Below, in pieces: positions 17,791 through 26,141 of a stretch of 46,617 nt of DNA. Below the pieces are notes generated by a model. The model did not search any database, was not told the origin of the DNA, and saw only the letters and a program-made list of their open reading frames with translations. Each line of letters starts with the position of its first letter. Positions within the stretch are counted from its first letter, which is position 1. Location of the stretch: the NCBI GenBank assembly GCA_964540005.1, contig CAZILN010000246.1:1-46617 (forward strand), given 5' to 3'. Both the position numbers and the translations under genes were made by a program. Origin of the DNA: CAZILN01 sp964540005 (lineage in GTDB: Bacteria; Bacteroidota; Bacteroidia; Bacteroidales; SM23-62).

Positions 17791-17819
17791 ACCCATCCGA
17801 TCGATCCATCCGATCGATA
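17791..17819. repeat. CGATC-rich 13-bp-period repeat at a convergent gene junction
   Basis: CATCCGATCGATC at 17794-17806 is followed by CATCCGATCGATA at 17807-17819, two 13-bp units. They fill the 35-bp gap between the convergent PLP-enzyme and RidA genes. TACCCATCCGATCGATC is shared exactly with the array at 2441-2484. Confidence 0.75.
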
Positions 17820-18245
17820 TTACTTGGAGGCTATAGCTGAGATCTCGATGCTGGCACCCAGGGGAAGGTTGGATATCTCAATGGCTTCCCTGGCAGGGAA
17901 GATCTTTTCCTTGAAAAAGCTTCCATATACCTCATTCACTGCCCCGTAATCCCGTATATCTGTCAGGAAGACAGTACACTTGACCACATCCGGGAATCCC
18001 AGATTATTAGCCTTAAGTATGGCACCTATATTCTCCATTACCTGTCGTGTTTCGTTTTTAATATCCCCTTTAAGCAGTTTCCCTGTTTCAGGATTGATGG
18101 GTATCTGTCCGGATACAAACAGAATCCCGGAGGACGTCATTCTTGACTGGCTGTAGGGAGCAACGGGTTTCGGGGCATCATTCACCTGGCTGAAAGCCGG
18201 AGCAAACATAAGGGATAGAAAAAAAAGACTGAGTAGTTGTTTCAT
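17820..18245 (-). CDS. Exported RidA/YjgF-family enamine/imine deaminase
   Basis: RidA-family protein (141 aa). The family hydrolyses reactive enamine/imine intermediates released by PLP enzymes. The signature region PAREAIEISNLPLGASIEI contains the conserved Arg119 that binds the substrate carboxylate in active members. Unlike most RidA proteins it begins with a Sec signal peptide (MKQLLSLFFLSLMFAPAFS), placing it in the periplasm. It converges on a Tat-exported PLP enzyme and lies 73 bp downstream of a symporter gene in the same orientation. Deaminase activity is inferred from the family. Confidence 0.9.
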   Translation of the reverse strand: MKQLLSLFFLSLMFAPAFSQVNDAPKPVAPYSQSRMTSSGILFVSGQIPINPETGKLLKGDIKNETRQVMENIGAILKANNLGFPDVVKCTVFLTDIRDYGAVNEVYGSFFKEKIFPAREAIEISNLPLGASIEISAIASK

Positions 18246-18318
18246 TGCTTTAATATTTAGAAGGTCATTAAAATTATATAAGATTTCGCATGTTAATATA
18301 GTGACAGGAACGGTTACG

Positions 18319-19689
18319 TTAATCAGTGTTTCGGATTTTCCTGAAATATTTCTTCGCCTCTTTCATCACCCTTGGAGCCAGAATGATAGTCGATATCATA
18401 GTTGGAAAGGCCATCAGGGCATAGGATGCATCTATAACAGAGATGACCACCCTGAGGGAAGTCAGGGCCCCAACCAGGATGGTTGCCAGGTAAAAGACCA
18501 TGTACAGGAGGGTATAACGGGTACCGAAGAGGAAATTAAAGCATTTTACCCCGTAATATGGGTAGGCAAACATGGTTGTAAGTGCAAAGATTGAAACACA
18601 GCCTGTCAGTATATAGGCACCGAAGCCGGGCATGACCTGGCTAAAAGCATTGGCTGTCAAAGTAATACCATTATCATTGGTGGTGGTCCATACACCGGTA
18701 ATAATGATGGCAAGGGCAGTCATAGTACAGATGATCAGGGTATCGATAACCGGTCCCAGCATGCCTACCAGTCCCTGTCTTATTGGCTCAGTGGTTTTCG
18801 CCGTACCATGGGCCAGGGTATCTGTACCTATTCCCGCTTCGTTGGAAAAGGCGGCCCTTCTAACTCCTGTGATGATGAGTGTCCCCAGGGCTCCGCCCAG
18901 AACGGCGTCTGCTGCAAAGGCATCCTTGAAGATCAGCCTAATACCCGGCCCAATCTGTGCAGGATTCAGGAATATAATGAGAAGTACCGAGACAACGTAA
19001 AGTATGACCATGAACGGCACCAGTTTTCCTGCAACATTACCTATGCGCTTTATCCCTCCAAGGACGACCAGAAAAACAAGCAGGGCTAGGATAACGCCTG
19101 TGATCAGGTTGGAAACTGCTCCGGTCTGGATATGGTTTGGAATCAGGACCACATCACGAATGGCCTGTGTAAGCTGGTTTGACTGGAACATGGATGTAAC
19201 TCCTATCATCCCGAACACAGCGAAGAAAATGGCAAGGAATTTCCATTGTTTACCCAATCCCTCAACTATGTAATACATGGCTCCCCCCTGCAACTCACCG
19301 GTGGAATCCCTGCCCCTGTACATTACTGCCAGGGAAGAAGTGAAAAACTGGGTGGTGATGCCGATAATTGCTGTCACCCACATCCAGAAAATAGCCCCGG
19401 GTCCGCCTATAACAATAGCCACTGCCACACTGCTTACATTGCCCATTCCCACAAAACCTGAAACGGCCGTAGAGAGTGCCTGGTAATGATTTAGTTGTCC
19501 GGGTTCATCCGGGTTGTCATATTTACCTGTGAGAATGCTTATAGCATGCCCCAGGTATCGGATGGGAGCAAACCTGGAGTATATAAGCAGAAACAAACCG
19601 CCTCCGAGTAATAATATAAGAAGCGGGTAACCCCAGATAAAATCACTGAAGTCGATAATGAATTGCGAGAACTTTTGGAGGAACATCAA
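18319..19689 (-). CDS. Sodium:alanine symporter family (AGCS) transporter
   Basis: Inner-membrane amino-acid:cation symporter (456 aa) with about ten or eleven helices. Family landmarks are STAVSGFVGMGNVSSVAVAI near the N-terminus, GPGAIFWMWVTAIIG, LQGGAMYYI, and RAAFSNEAGIGTDTLAHG in the second half. Known members import alanine or glycine with sodium. Start MMFLQKF could be either Met. It is followed at 73 bp by the exported RidA gene in the same orientation, probably one transcript. It might take up amino acid made or spared by the neighbouring envelope enzymes (inference). Confidence 0.92.
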   Translation of the reverse strand: MMFLQKFSQFIIDFSDFIWGYPLLILLLGGGLFLLIYSRFAPIRYLGHAISILTGKYDNPDEPGQLNHYQALSTAVSGFVGMGNVSSVAVAIVIGGPGAIFWMWVTAIIGITTQFFTSSLAVMYRGRDSTGELQGGAMYYIVEGLGKQWKFLAIFFAVFGMIGVTSMFQSNQLTQAIRDVVLIPNHIQTGAVSNLITGVILALLVFLVVLGGIKRIGNVAGKLVPFMVILYVVSVLLIIFLNPAQIGPGIRLIFKDAFAADAVLGGALGTLIITGVRRAAFSNEAGIGTDTLAHGTAKTTEPIRQGLVGMLGPVIDTLIICTMTALAIIITGVWTTTNDNGITLTANAFSQVMPGFGAYILTGCVSIFALTTMFAYPYYGVKCFNFLFGTRYTLLYMVFYLATILVGALTSLRVVISVIDASYALMAFPTMISTIILAPRVMKEAKKYFRKIRNTD

Positions 19690-19853
19690 ATACTGAAAGA
19701 ATCAAAGATAGATAATTTTACGGTTAGGGGAATCCTGACAGAGACAGCCCTGTGGCTTATAATATCATCTCACCGGACCGGTTCTATTTGATGATCTCAA
19801 GCTTATAGACACCGAGCTAGTACAAGAACAGTGTATAAATATCGCACTTTGCG

Positions 19854-19885
19854 CTTGACTTCTGCACTTCTATTCCGTAACTTTC
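19854..19885 (+). promoter_or_regulatory. Bacteroidota-type promoter for a small membrane protein gene
   Basis: CTTG-N20-TAACTTTC lies 26 bp before the ATG at 19911 and fits the -33/-7 consensus apart from one base in each box. It supports expression of the 66-aa reading frame. Confidence 0.45.
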
Positions 19886-19910
19886 TGGTATTAAACCAAA
19901 TATCTGTGTT

Positions 19911-20111
19911 ATGAAATATCTGAAATATCTCATCTGGATAGCCGGTATACTGGCAGGATTACTGATGATCCTTGGGACTGTTGCATTTCTTTTCGATATC
20001 AGGCCTTTAGGTATTAACCACGTAGTTAACTTCTTCCATGTGGCAAACAGCTTCCTGCTGATGGCTATTTGTATTACACTATTACTTAATTGGAAAGAAA
20101 AAAAGGACTGA
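19911..20111 (+). CDS. Small two-helix membrane protein of unknown function
   Basis: A 66-aa protein consisting of two predicted membrane helices (about residues 7-30 and 41-60) joined by a short polar loop (DIRPLGINHVVN) and ending in a charged KEKKD tail. The family is not recognised. A plausible promoter just upstream, an AT-leading start typical of the phylum and protein-like composition argue it is real. It converges with the hydrolase gene at 20154. That junction lacks the CGATC repeat and has only a 5-bp stem (CTGTG/CACAG, 20117-20136). Confidence 0.65.
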   Translation: MKYLKYLIWIAGILAGLLMILGTVAFLFDIRPLGINHVVNFFHVANSFLLMAICITLLLNWKEKKD

Positions 20112-20153
20112 CGGTTCTGTGCTCTTTTATACACAGTGGCTTTTATGTTGGTT

Positions 20154-22079
20154 TCATTCTATTACTTTATAGAGCCACTCATAATATTTGGTTAATATCC
20201 TATCATCCTCAGGTGAAGAATGACCTGCAGCTTCATCGAAAGCAAATTCCACGTTTACTCCCGCAGAAATTAGTTTTTTAACAAACTTATCAGTTAATTC
20301 ATAAGGGCAATTAAGATCATTTTTACCATGGTAGATAAAAACTGGTACATCTCTCAATTTAGTATAATTCCTTTTTTTTATAAAATTCGGATAATTCCCA
20401 TTTCTGGTTCTTTTAAGTATTCCTACTTTAGGTTCTCCGGAAAAGATTGCCAATCCATCAAACAGGTAAGGTGATTCAATAAAAGTTCGATAAACACCAT
20501 AACCACCCATTGAAAATCCAACCAGCACTATGTTCGATGTATCAATAGGATAATTATCTATCGTATTTTGTATGGCTTCATATATATCGAATTGTGCTTT
20601 TTCTAATCCATAATAATGGGAAACTCCTCTTGCAAAGGGAGCTATTTGAATAAAATCACCTTTACTGAGATATTGATGATATATGCTAAAGATATCTTTA
20701 TCGCTTCTTCCGCTGCCATGCAAAAACACTAATAAGGGATATTTTATTGATTTATCGTAGTTATCGGGAACCTGGACTGTATATGGTTGCAAAGTACTGT
20801 CCAAATCAGAACGAAAAGCCCTTCTAAAAACCCCGGATCGGGAAGATATTATATCACCCCCCAATTCCATTTCTTCAAGATTATTTAAAATCGCAAGTAG
20901 ATCATTTAATACGTCCGGAGAATCTTCATAGTCTTTCAGGTTTTTTATTTTTCGATTGACTTCCTGAATGGCAAATTGCATTGTTGTATAACTTCCTTCA
21001 GAAATGGTTGATTTAACATTTTCTAATCTGTCAATAACAGATTTATAATTAAATTTGGGAAGGACTGACAATTTCAACTTTCCTGATGCCTTGCTTTTTA
21101 TTCCTTGCCATTCAATTGTATAATTACCGGGAATCATATCAGATGTATTAAATTCAAACTGGTCAAGTGATACGCCAGCTTGATGCTCCGAAGCAAATAC
21201 TTTCCTTCCAACCATTTCTTTATTCTCATTAAGAATAGATATATCAAATTCCTCAGTTTGTTGATGGTCAGACACAACAACTGCATCGAATTCTAATTTC
21301 TCACCCGGTTGGCAATGATTATTTTCCAAAACCATATATGATTGACAGTTCGTCTCGAGAATTGGCTCTTCAAATTCAAGGATTATATACCTTCTTGATC
21401 CTGTTTCTGAAGGGAGCTCAAACAAAACACCCTGTACATTTGGCAAACGCCTCTTTGGGTAGGCTTTCATGAACCAAAGGTTAAAACCAACTCCCTCCGA
21501 TAATAGCGGATGATAAGGATAAACACTCGACCAGGGTATTACCAATTCAAAACCTATTTTCCCTTCATTTGCCTTATACTCAAAGAGAACATCATCCATT
21601 AATCTTGACAGTATAACCTTTCCGTTATAATTCCAAAGTATTTTTGTTGCCCACTCCCGTTGTGGATTATATTGAGATGAAAATCCCATTACATAGTGTT
21701 CATCTGATTTATCGCTTTGTGAATTTGTGCTTGATAAGGTGAGGATGAAACCATCTCCGTTTTGGTATCCCCTGTCCCGGCAAATGAAGCTATCTGCTTT
21801 TGCTTCTAGGTAAAGATAGATGAAGCCGGTACCGTATGCCAAACGATAATTTGATGCTGCTGTTCCTTTAAATATGTTAACATTGAATTTGAAATCAAAT
21901 TTTCTTTGGGGTAATAAATCTTCCAGATCATTATCCAGCAGACCATCAACAACAGGTTGTTTCTGTAAAAAAGTGATTTTGGGAGATAAAGTTAGTATGT
22001 CGGGATTCTGCATGGAATATATTATCTCTGCAGATGATATAATAAGCGACAACATCCAGATGAATGTTTTAATTTTCAT
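20154..22079 (-). CDS. Secreted CBM9-like domain fused to an alpha/beta hydrolase (esterase/peptidase)
   Basis: Exported 641-aa enzyme. After an N-terminal signal (about 1-22), residues about 35-235 have the look of a CBM9-like carbohydrate-binding domain (PVVDGLLDND, YLYLEAKAD, GDGFILTLSS). A linker with beta-sandwich character follows. The C-terminal alpha/beta hydrolase has YPLLVFLHGSG, the nucleophile Ser523 in GFSMGG, Asp588 in HGKNDLNCP and His620 in AAGHSS. This resembles phospholipase/carboxylesterase or prolyl-oligopeptidase-like esterases of polysaccharide clusters. It lies 12 bp after the sensor kinase gene on one strand, so it is probably co-transcribed. By eye its DNA is clearly richer in A and T than the flanking genes, which may mean acquisition. 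Confidence 0.83.
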   Translation of the reverse strand: MKIKTFIWMLSLIISSAEIIYSMQNPDILTLSPKITFLQKQPVVDGLLDNDLEDLLPQRKFDFKFNVNIFKGTAASNYRLAYGTGFIYLYLEAKADSFICRDRGYQNGDGFILTLSSTNSQSDKSDEHYVMGFSSQYNPQREWATKILWNYNGKVILSRLMDDVLFEYKANEGKIGFELVIPWSSVYPYHPLLSEGVGFNLWFMKAYPKRRLPNVQGVLFELPSETGSRRYIILEFEEPILETNCQSYMVLENNHCQPGEKLEFDAVVVSDHQQTEEFDISILNENKEMVGRKVFASEHQAGVSLDQFEFNTSDMIPGNYTIEWQGIKSKASGKLKLSVLPKFNYKSVIDRLENVKSTISEGSYTTMQFAIQEVNRKIKNLKDYEDSPDVLNDLLAILNNLEEMELGGDIISSRSGVFRRAFRSDLDSTLQPYTVQVPDNYDKSIKYPLLVFLHGSGRSDKDIFSIYHQYLSKGDFIQIAPFARGVSHYYGLEKAQFDIYEAIQNTIDNYPIDTSNIVLVGFSMGGYGVYRTFIESPYLFDGLAIFSGEPKVGILKRTRNGNYPNFIKKRNYTKLRDVPVFIYHGKNDLNCPYELTDKFVKKLISAGVNVEFAFDEAAGHSSPEDDRILTKYYEWLYKVIE

Positions 22080-22091
22080 AATATCTGATGG

Positions 22092-25000
22092 CTAATGAGA
22101 CGGTAAGGTAAAACCAAAAGTGCTGCCCTGACCATAGATGCTCTCAACGATCATCTCTCCCCCGTTTTTTTCAACAAACTCCCTGGCGAGAATCAGTCCA
22201 AGTCCCGTACCATTTTCACTGGCAGTACCGTTGGTTTTGAATTTCTGGTCAATTTTAAACAGTTTATCAAGGTTTTCGGGTGAGATTCCGGTACCTGAAT
22301 CCTTCACAAGTACTTCCAGTTTGCCGTTTGTCTTATTAACCTGGATAGAAATCTTATCGCCTTTCTCACAAAATTTTACGGCATTGTTTACCAGGTTCCG
22401 TACTACCGTATTGATCATTTCACGGTCACCGAATGCACTTATTTCATCTTGTTCCTGACAGCTGATCTCTATGCCTTTTTCTTCTGCCTGGACCCTGTGA
22501 AGGTTAACATTTTCCTGTATAAGACGGCTCAGATTGAAATCGGTTGGTGAAAAGTCCAGGCGGCCTGTCTGGGCCCTGGACCAGGTAAGTAGATTTTCCA
22601 GGAGTTGGTAACTGTGCTTTATAGAGTCGTGGATCCTCTTAAATCCGGATAAATGATCTTCTTTCGTGGTTGAACTGAAGTTCTGAATAATCATTTCACT
22701 AACTGAAATCAGGCTTCCGAAAGGATTTTTAAGGTCATGAGAGATAATTGAGAAGAACTTATCCTTGGTTGCATTGATCTCTTTCAGATCCTTCTCAGAG
22801 CTTGCCAGCTTCTGATGAGCAATATTGATTTCTTCATACTGGGTTTTAAGGATTTTGTTTGTCCTGATCTTCAAAAGGTAATAGTAAATAAATACCACCA
22901 GAGTAATAGCCATGGAGATCTCCAGGATGATAAACCACCAGCGTTTCCAGAAAGGCGGTGTGACGGTTATTTTTAACTGAGCAGTGGATTCGCTCCACAC
23001 CCCGTCAGGAGTATGGGCCCTGACATAAAAAGTATATTTACCTGGAGGCATGTTGGCATAGGAAACGTAGTTCCGCCTGCCGGCATCTTTCCATGTCATA
23101 TCAAGATTTTCCATATAGTAGGAAAATCCCAGCTTGTCAGGTTGCGGACTGTTAAGAGCTGAAAACTCCAGGGAGAAAAACCGGTATTTGTGATCAAGTA
23201 CAATTTCATTAGTAAATGTTATATCTTTAGGTAAACAGTAAGTCCCGTCTTCTTCGCAGATCCTTACTTCAAGGGAATTCTTCCCATCCTGAAGGGAGGG
23301 AGGCAGGATACCGACTTCACTGCCGAGAATCTCCAGTTTCGTGATGATAACATTCACATTATTGCTGACTGGTTTAATGCTGCCGGGATCTATTATATTC
23401 AGGCCATAGACCCCTCCGAAATATAACAACCCACTGTGACCCTTGTGAAAAGCACCTCCGTTGAATTCATTGCTCTGTAGCCCGTCATTCACATCATAAT
23501 TGACAGTACTGTAATCTTCAAGATTGAATTGTGATATTCCCAGATTTGTACTGAGCCAGATATTGTTTTCCCCATCAGGCAGGATTCCATATATTACTTC
23601 ATTGGGCAATCCTTCTTCCGGTCCGAAACGGGTAAACCTGCCGGTTTCCGGATCCAGACGGTTTAATCCGTTATTGGTACCTATCCAGAAAATACCATCA
23701 GGGGCTTTATAAATAGTAAAAACTGCGTTATCGGCAATGGTTTTCACATTTCCGATCTGCTTCAGATAATGGGTGAATGTTTCTGTCCTGACATCCATTT
23801 TATTAAGACCGCCCCCGTAAGTGCCCAGCCACAAAAAGCCCTCTTCGTCCTCATAGATGGAGGAGTAAATAAAATTGGATGAAATACTGCTTGAATCAGC
23901 CGGATCATGCAAGTAACGTTTAAAACTGTTTGATTCCGGAATGTATCTGTTAAGTCCGGATTTCGTGCCAATCCAGAGGTTCCCTTTACGATCTTCATGT
24001 ATGGCACGTACTGAGTTTGATGAGATACTACCGGGCACCAGCGGATCATACATGAAATGTGTGAATGTCCCCGAAGAAGTATTGAACCTGTTAAGCCCGC
24101 CTCCATCTGTTCCTATCCAGATAGTTCCTTTGCTGTCCTGGTAAATTTCCCTGACCGAAGAGTGGGAGAGAGATTGCGGGTCTCCGTCCACATGGTTATA
24201 AAATGTATAGGTATTGGTTTTCGGATCATAATGATTAATTCCCCTGTCATTGGTCCCAACCCAGACCGAACCGTCAGTATCTTCCCATATTGACCAGATG
24301 AAATTGCTGGAAAGGCTGTTTGGATCCACTGCACTGTGTTTATACAATTTGAATTTGTGGGATTGCGGATCATATATACTTATGCCTGCTCCGAAAGTAC
24401 CGAACCAGATCACCCCTGACCGGTCCTCATAGATACAGTTGATGGCATCTTCAGCCAGACTGCTGGGGTTTGCGGGACTGTGGATGTAGTTATCGACCTG
24501 GCCAGTGCCCTGGTCAATCCTGAACAGACCTGAACCAAATGTTCCGAACCACAGGGTATTATGACTGTCGACATACAGGGGTTTAATGGCATTTGTGGAA
24601 AGGCTGTGTGAGTAATCAGTCGATTCAATAACCCTGGTGATTTCCTTCTTCAGCTGGTCATATTTTAGTAAACCATCACTGGTAACAAGCCAGATTTTGT
24701 CATTCGTGTCAACATATATCTTTTGTACAGACTGGTCTGACCTTGCCCTGTTTCCTCGCACCAGGATGGGAATGTGATTCAAATCCCCATCGTTTATATT
24801 ATAAGAAACGAGTCCCTGATCAGTTCCTATCCACAAAGTATTGTTGCCTGATGCAATTGAGAAGATACTTTTGACACCGGTTTCGCCAGAAATATCAATA
24901 TGTGTAATATTTTCATCAGTACCATTGTAGTAAAACAAACCCTCTCCCGTTCCAATCCATAAATTTTCCTCATTATCCGCATGTAGTGCATAGATGCGTG

Positions 25001-25532
25001 AGTATAGTCCGGGCAAACCTGAGAATGCCTGTACATCGGATCTTAATTCCCCGCTTTTTAGTTTCACACGGCTTAGTCCATGCTGTGTCCCTACCCAGAT
25101 GTAGTTGTTATCTGCATAAAGACAGGTTACTGTATCATTAATCAGGCGATAGGGTGTATTCCTGGCTGTAAAGTATTGACGAAAACTTTCAGTTGCCGGA
25201 TCAAACCGGCTTAATCCTCCCCTGGATCCGAACCAGATTATACCCTCAGCATCCTCAACAATATGCTCGGTCCAACGGAATGAGAGGCTGTTGGTATCGT
25301 TTGGGTCAGGCCTGAAAATAGTGATATCCCTGCCATCATACCTGTTCAATCCGTCTTCACTTCCAAACCACATATATCCCTTGCTATCCTGGAATATACA
25401 GTAGATGGAACTAAGTGACAGGCCGTCATTAATAGTCATCTGCCTGAAGCGGATATCACCGGCCCCATTGTCAATCAGACTGGGTGAGATCAGGAAAAGA
25501 CAGACAATATATAATAGCTTAAGCTTATACAT
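22092..25532 (-). CDS. Reg_prop/Y_Y_Y sensor histidine kinase without output domain
   Basis: Membrane sensor kinase of 1146 aa. A signal peptide leads into about fourteen Reg_prop repeats (variants of YEDRSGVIWFGT, residues about 30-735) forming two beta-propellers, then a Y_Y_Y domain (about 790-855), a helix at about 865-887, a coiled coil, HisKA with His932 (ISHDLKNPFG), and an ATPase domain with DSGTGIS and GTGLGL. In Bacteroidota hybrid systems this architecture continues into a receiver and AraC-type DNA-binding domain. Here the protein ends after the ATPase, so a separate regulator is needed. It is the only sensor next to the carbohydrate cluster and is followed at 12 bp by the CBM9-like hydrolase gene. 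Confidence 0.93.
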   Translation of the reverse strand: MYKLKLLYIVCLFLISPSLIDNGAGDIRFRQMTINDGLSLSSIYCIFQDSKGYMWFGSEDGLNRYDGRDITIFRPDPNDTNSLSFRWTEHIVEDAEGIIWFGSRGGLSRFDPATESFRQYFTARNTPYRLINDTVTCLYADNNYIWVGTQHGLSRVKLKSGELRSDVQAFSGLPGLYSRIYALHADNEENLWIGTGEGLFYYNGTDENITHIDISGETGVKSIFSIASGNNTLWIGTDQGLVSYNINDGDLNHIPILVRGNRARSDQSVQKIYVDTNDKIWLVTSDGLLKYDQLKKEITRVIESTDYSHSLSTNAIKPLYVDSHNTLWFGTFGSGLFRIDQGTGQVDNYIHSPANPSSLAEDAINCIYEDRSGVIWFGTFGAGISIYDPQSHKFKLYKHSAVDPNSLSSNFIWSIWEDTDGSVWVGTNDRGINHYDPKTNTYTFYNHVDGDPQSLSHSSVREIYQDSKGTIWIGTDGGGLNRFNTSSGTFTHFMYDPLVPGSISSNSVRAIHEDRKGNLWIGTKSGLNRYIPESNSFKRYLHDPADSSSISSNFIYSSIYEDEEGFLWLGTYGGGLNKMDVRTETFTHYLKQIGNVKTIADNAVFTIYKAPDGIFWIGTNNGLNRLDPETGRFTRFGPEEGLPNEVIYGILPDGENNIWLSTNLGISQFNLEDYSTVNYDVNDGLQSNEFNGGAFHKGHSGLLYFGGVYGLNIIDPGSIKPVSNNVNVIITKLEILGSEVGILPPSLQDGKNSLEVRICEEDGTYCLPKDITFTNEIVLDHKYRFFSLEFSALNSPQPDKLGFSYYMENLDMTWKDAGRRNYVSYANMPPGKYTFYVRAHTPDGVWSESTAQLKITVTPPFWKRWWFIILEISMAITLVVFIYYYLLKIRTNKILKTQYEEINIAHQKLASSEKDLKEINATKDKFFSIISHDLKNPFGSLISVSEMIIQNFSSTTKEDHLSGFKRIHDSIKHSYQLLENLLTWSRAQTGRLDFSPTDFNLSRLIQENVNLHRVQAEEKGIEISCQEQDEISAFGDREMINTVVRNLVNNAVKFCEKGDKISIQVNKTNGKLEVLVKDSGTGISPENLDKLFKIDQKFKTNGTASENGTGLGLILAREFVEKNGGEMIVESIYGQGSTFGFTLPSH

Positions 25533-25549
25533 TCACTTAGCAAGGGGGC

Positions 25550-25570
25550 ATAGTATTAATATGATACTAT
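25550..25570. promoter_or_regulatory. Inverted repeat upstream of the Reg_prop kinase gene
   Basis: ATAGTAT-N7-ATACTAT is a perfect 7-bp inverted repeat 18 bp before the kinase start. It could be an operator. In AT-rich DNA chance occurrence is possible. Confidence 0.25.
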
Positions 25571-25784
25571 TACAGTAAAAAACCTGAAACCTTCAGTGTG
25601 AATCTCCGAATTCTACTCTTAAGACAATAAATATACTAACTCTTCTTAATAAAGACTGTAAAAAATGCTATCAGTTGCTTTTCAGCCTCAAAAAAAATGC
25701 CACTCTTTAGGTAAGACGAAATAAAACTACAAATCACTACAAATAATTATAATTGAATTCCGGTGTAAGTTTTTAGGCAAGCGC

Positions 25785-25815
25785 TTTTACAATACCGAAA
25801 AAAGGACTATTTTTG
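25785..25815 (+). promoter_or_regulatory. Promoter of tRNA-Asp
   Basis: TTTT-N19-TATTTTTG has a perfect TAnnTTTG -7 element and a three-of-four -33 element. Transcription would start about 10 nt before the mature tRNA. Confidence 0.55.
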
Positions 25816-25831
25816 CATCGCTAATTGAAAC

Positions 25832-25905
25832 GGTGGCGTAGTTCAGTTGGTTAGAATGCCGGCCTGTCACGCCGGAGGTCGCGAGTTCGAGTCTCGTCGT
25901 CACCG
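25832..25905 (+). tRNA. tRNA-Asp (anticodon GTC)
   Basis: A complete 74-nt cloverleaf. Acceptor GGTGGCG pairs with CGTCACC (25898-25904), with discriminator G. The D arm contains AGTTGGTTA. Anticodon stem CCGGC/GCCGG encloses CTGTCAC with GTC at 25866-25868. T stem GCGAG/CTCGT encloses TTCGAGT. CCA is not encoded (CCT follows). It has its own promoter and terminator. Its 3' end is repeated at 26070-26087. Confidence 0.96.
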
Positions 25906-25913
25906 CCTCAAAC

Positions 25914-25942
25914 AAAAACCCCGCAGTCTTGTGGGGTTTTTT
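25914..25942 (+). terminator. Rho-independent terminator after tRNA-Asp
   Basis: AAAAACCCC-N8-GGGGTTTTTT forms a GC-rich stem with an A/T-extended base and a run of six T, starting 8 bp after the tRNA. Confidence 0.85.
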
Positions 25943-26069
25943 ATTTTCGTGAATGCGTTGAAAACTGGTTTGCATAAGCATGAAGGAAAATGAAAATGAA
26001 TTGGCATAGCCAATGGTTTTTGTTTGAGGAGGAATGGCCCCAATTTGAGTCCGCCGACCGGAGGGAGGC

Positions 26070-26087
26070 AGTCTCGTCGTCACCGCC
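26070..26087 (+). repeat. Direct repeat of the tRNA-Asp 3' end (att-like)
   Basis: AGTCTCGTCGTCACCGCC is identical to 25890-25907, running from the T-loop through the 3' end of tRNA-Asp plus two bases. The remaining tRNA is absent. T-loop-to-3'-end segments are classic crossover sites of tRNA-targeting integrases. Alternatively this is the stump of a second tRNA-Asp gene, since it too is followed by a terminator. Confidence 0.7.
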
Positions 26088-26099
26088 AGAAAAAATCTG

Positions 26100-26141
26100 A
26101 AACCCTTGTGAGACAAGTGCTTGCAAGGGTTTGCTTTTTTT
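26100..26141 (+). terminator. Second rho-independent terminator
   Basis: AAACCCTTG (26100-26108) pairs with CAAGGGTTT (26124-26132), and seven T follow after GC. It lies 12 bp after the repeated tRNA end, mirroring the arrangement of the intact tRNA. Confidence 0.75.

Noticed and set aside
25787..26116. 109-aa minus-strand reading frame across tRNA-Asp
   Set aside because: It is an antisense translation of the tRNA and its repeat (VTTRLELATSGVTGRHSNQLNYAT), a common annotation artefact in this phylum.
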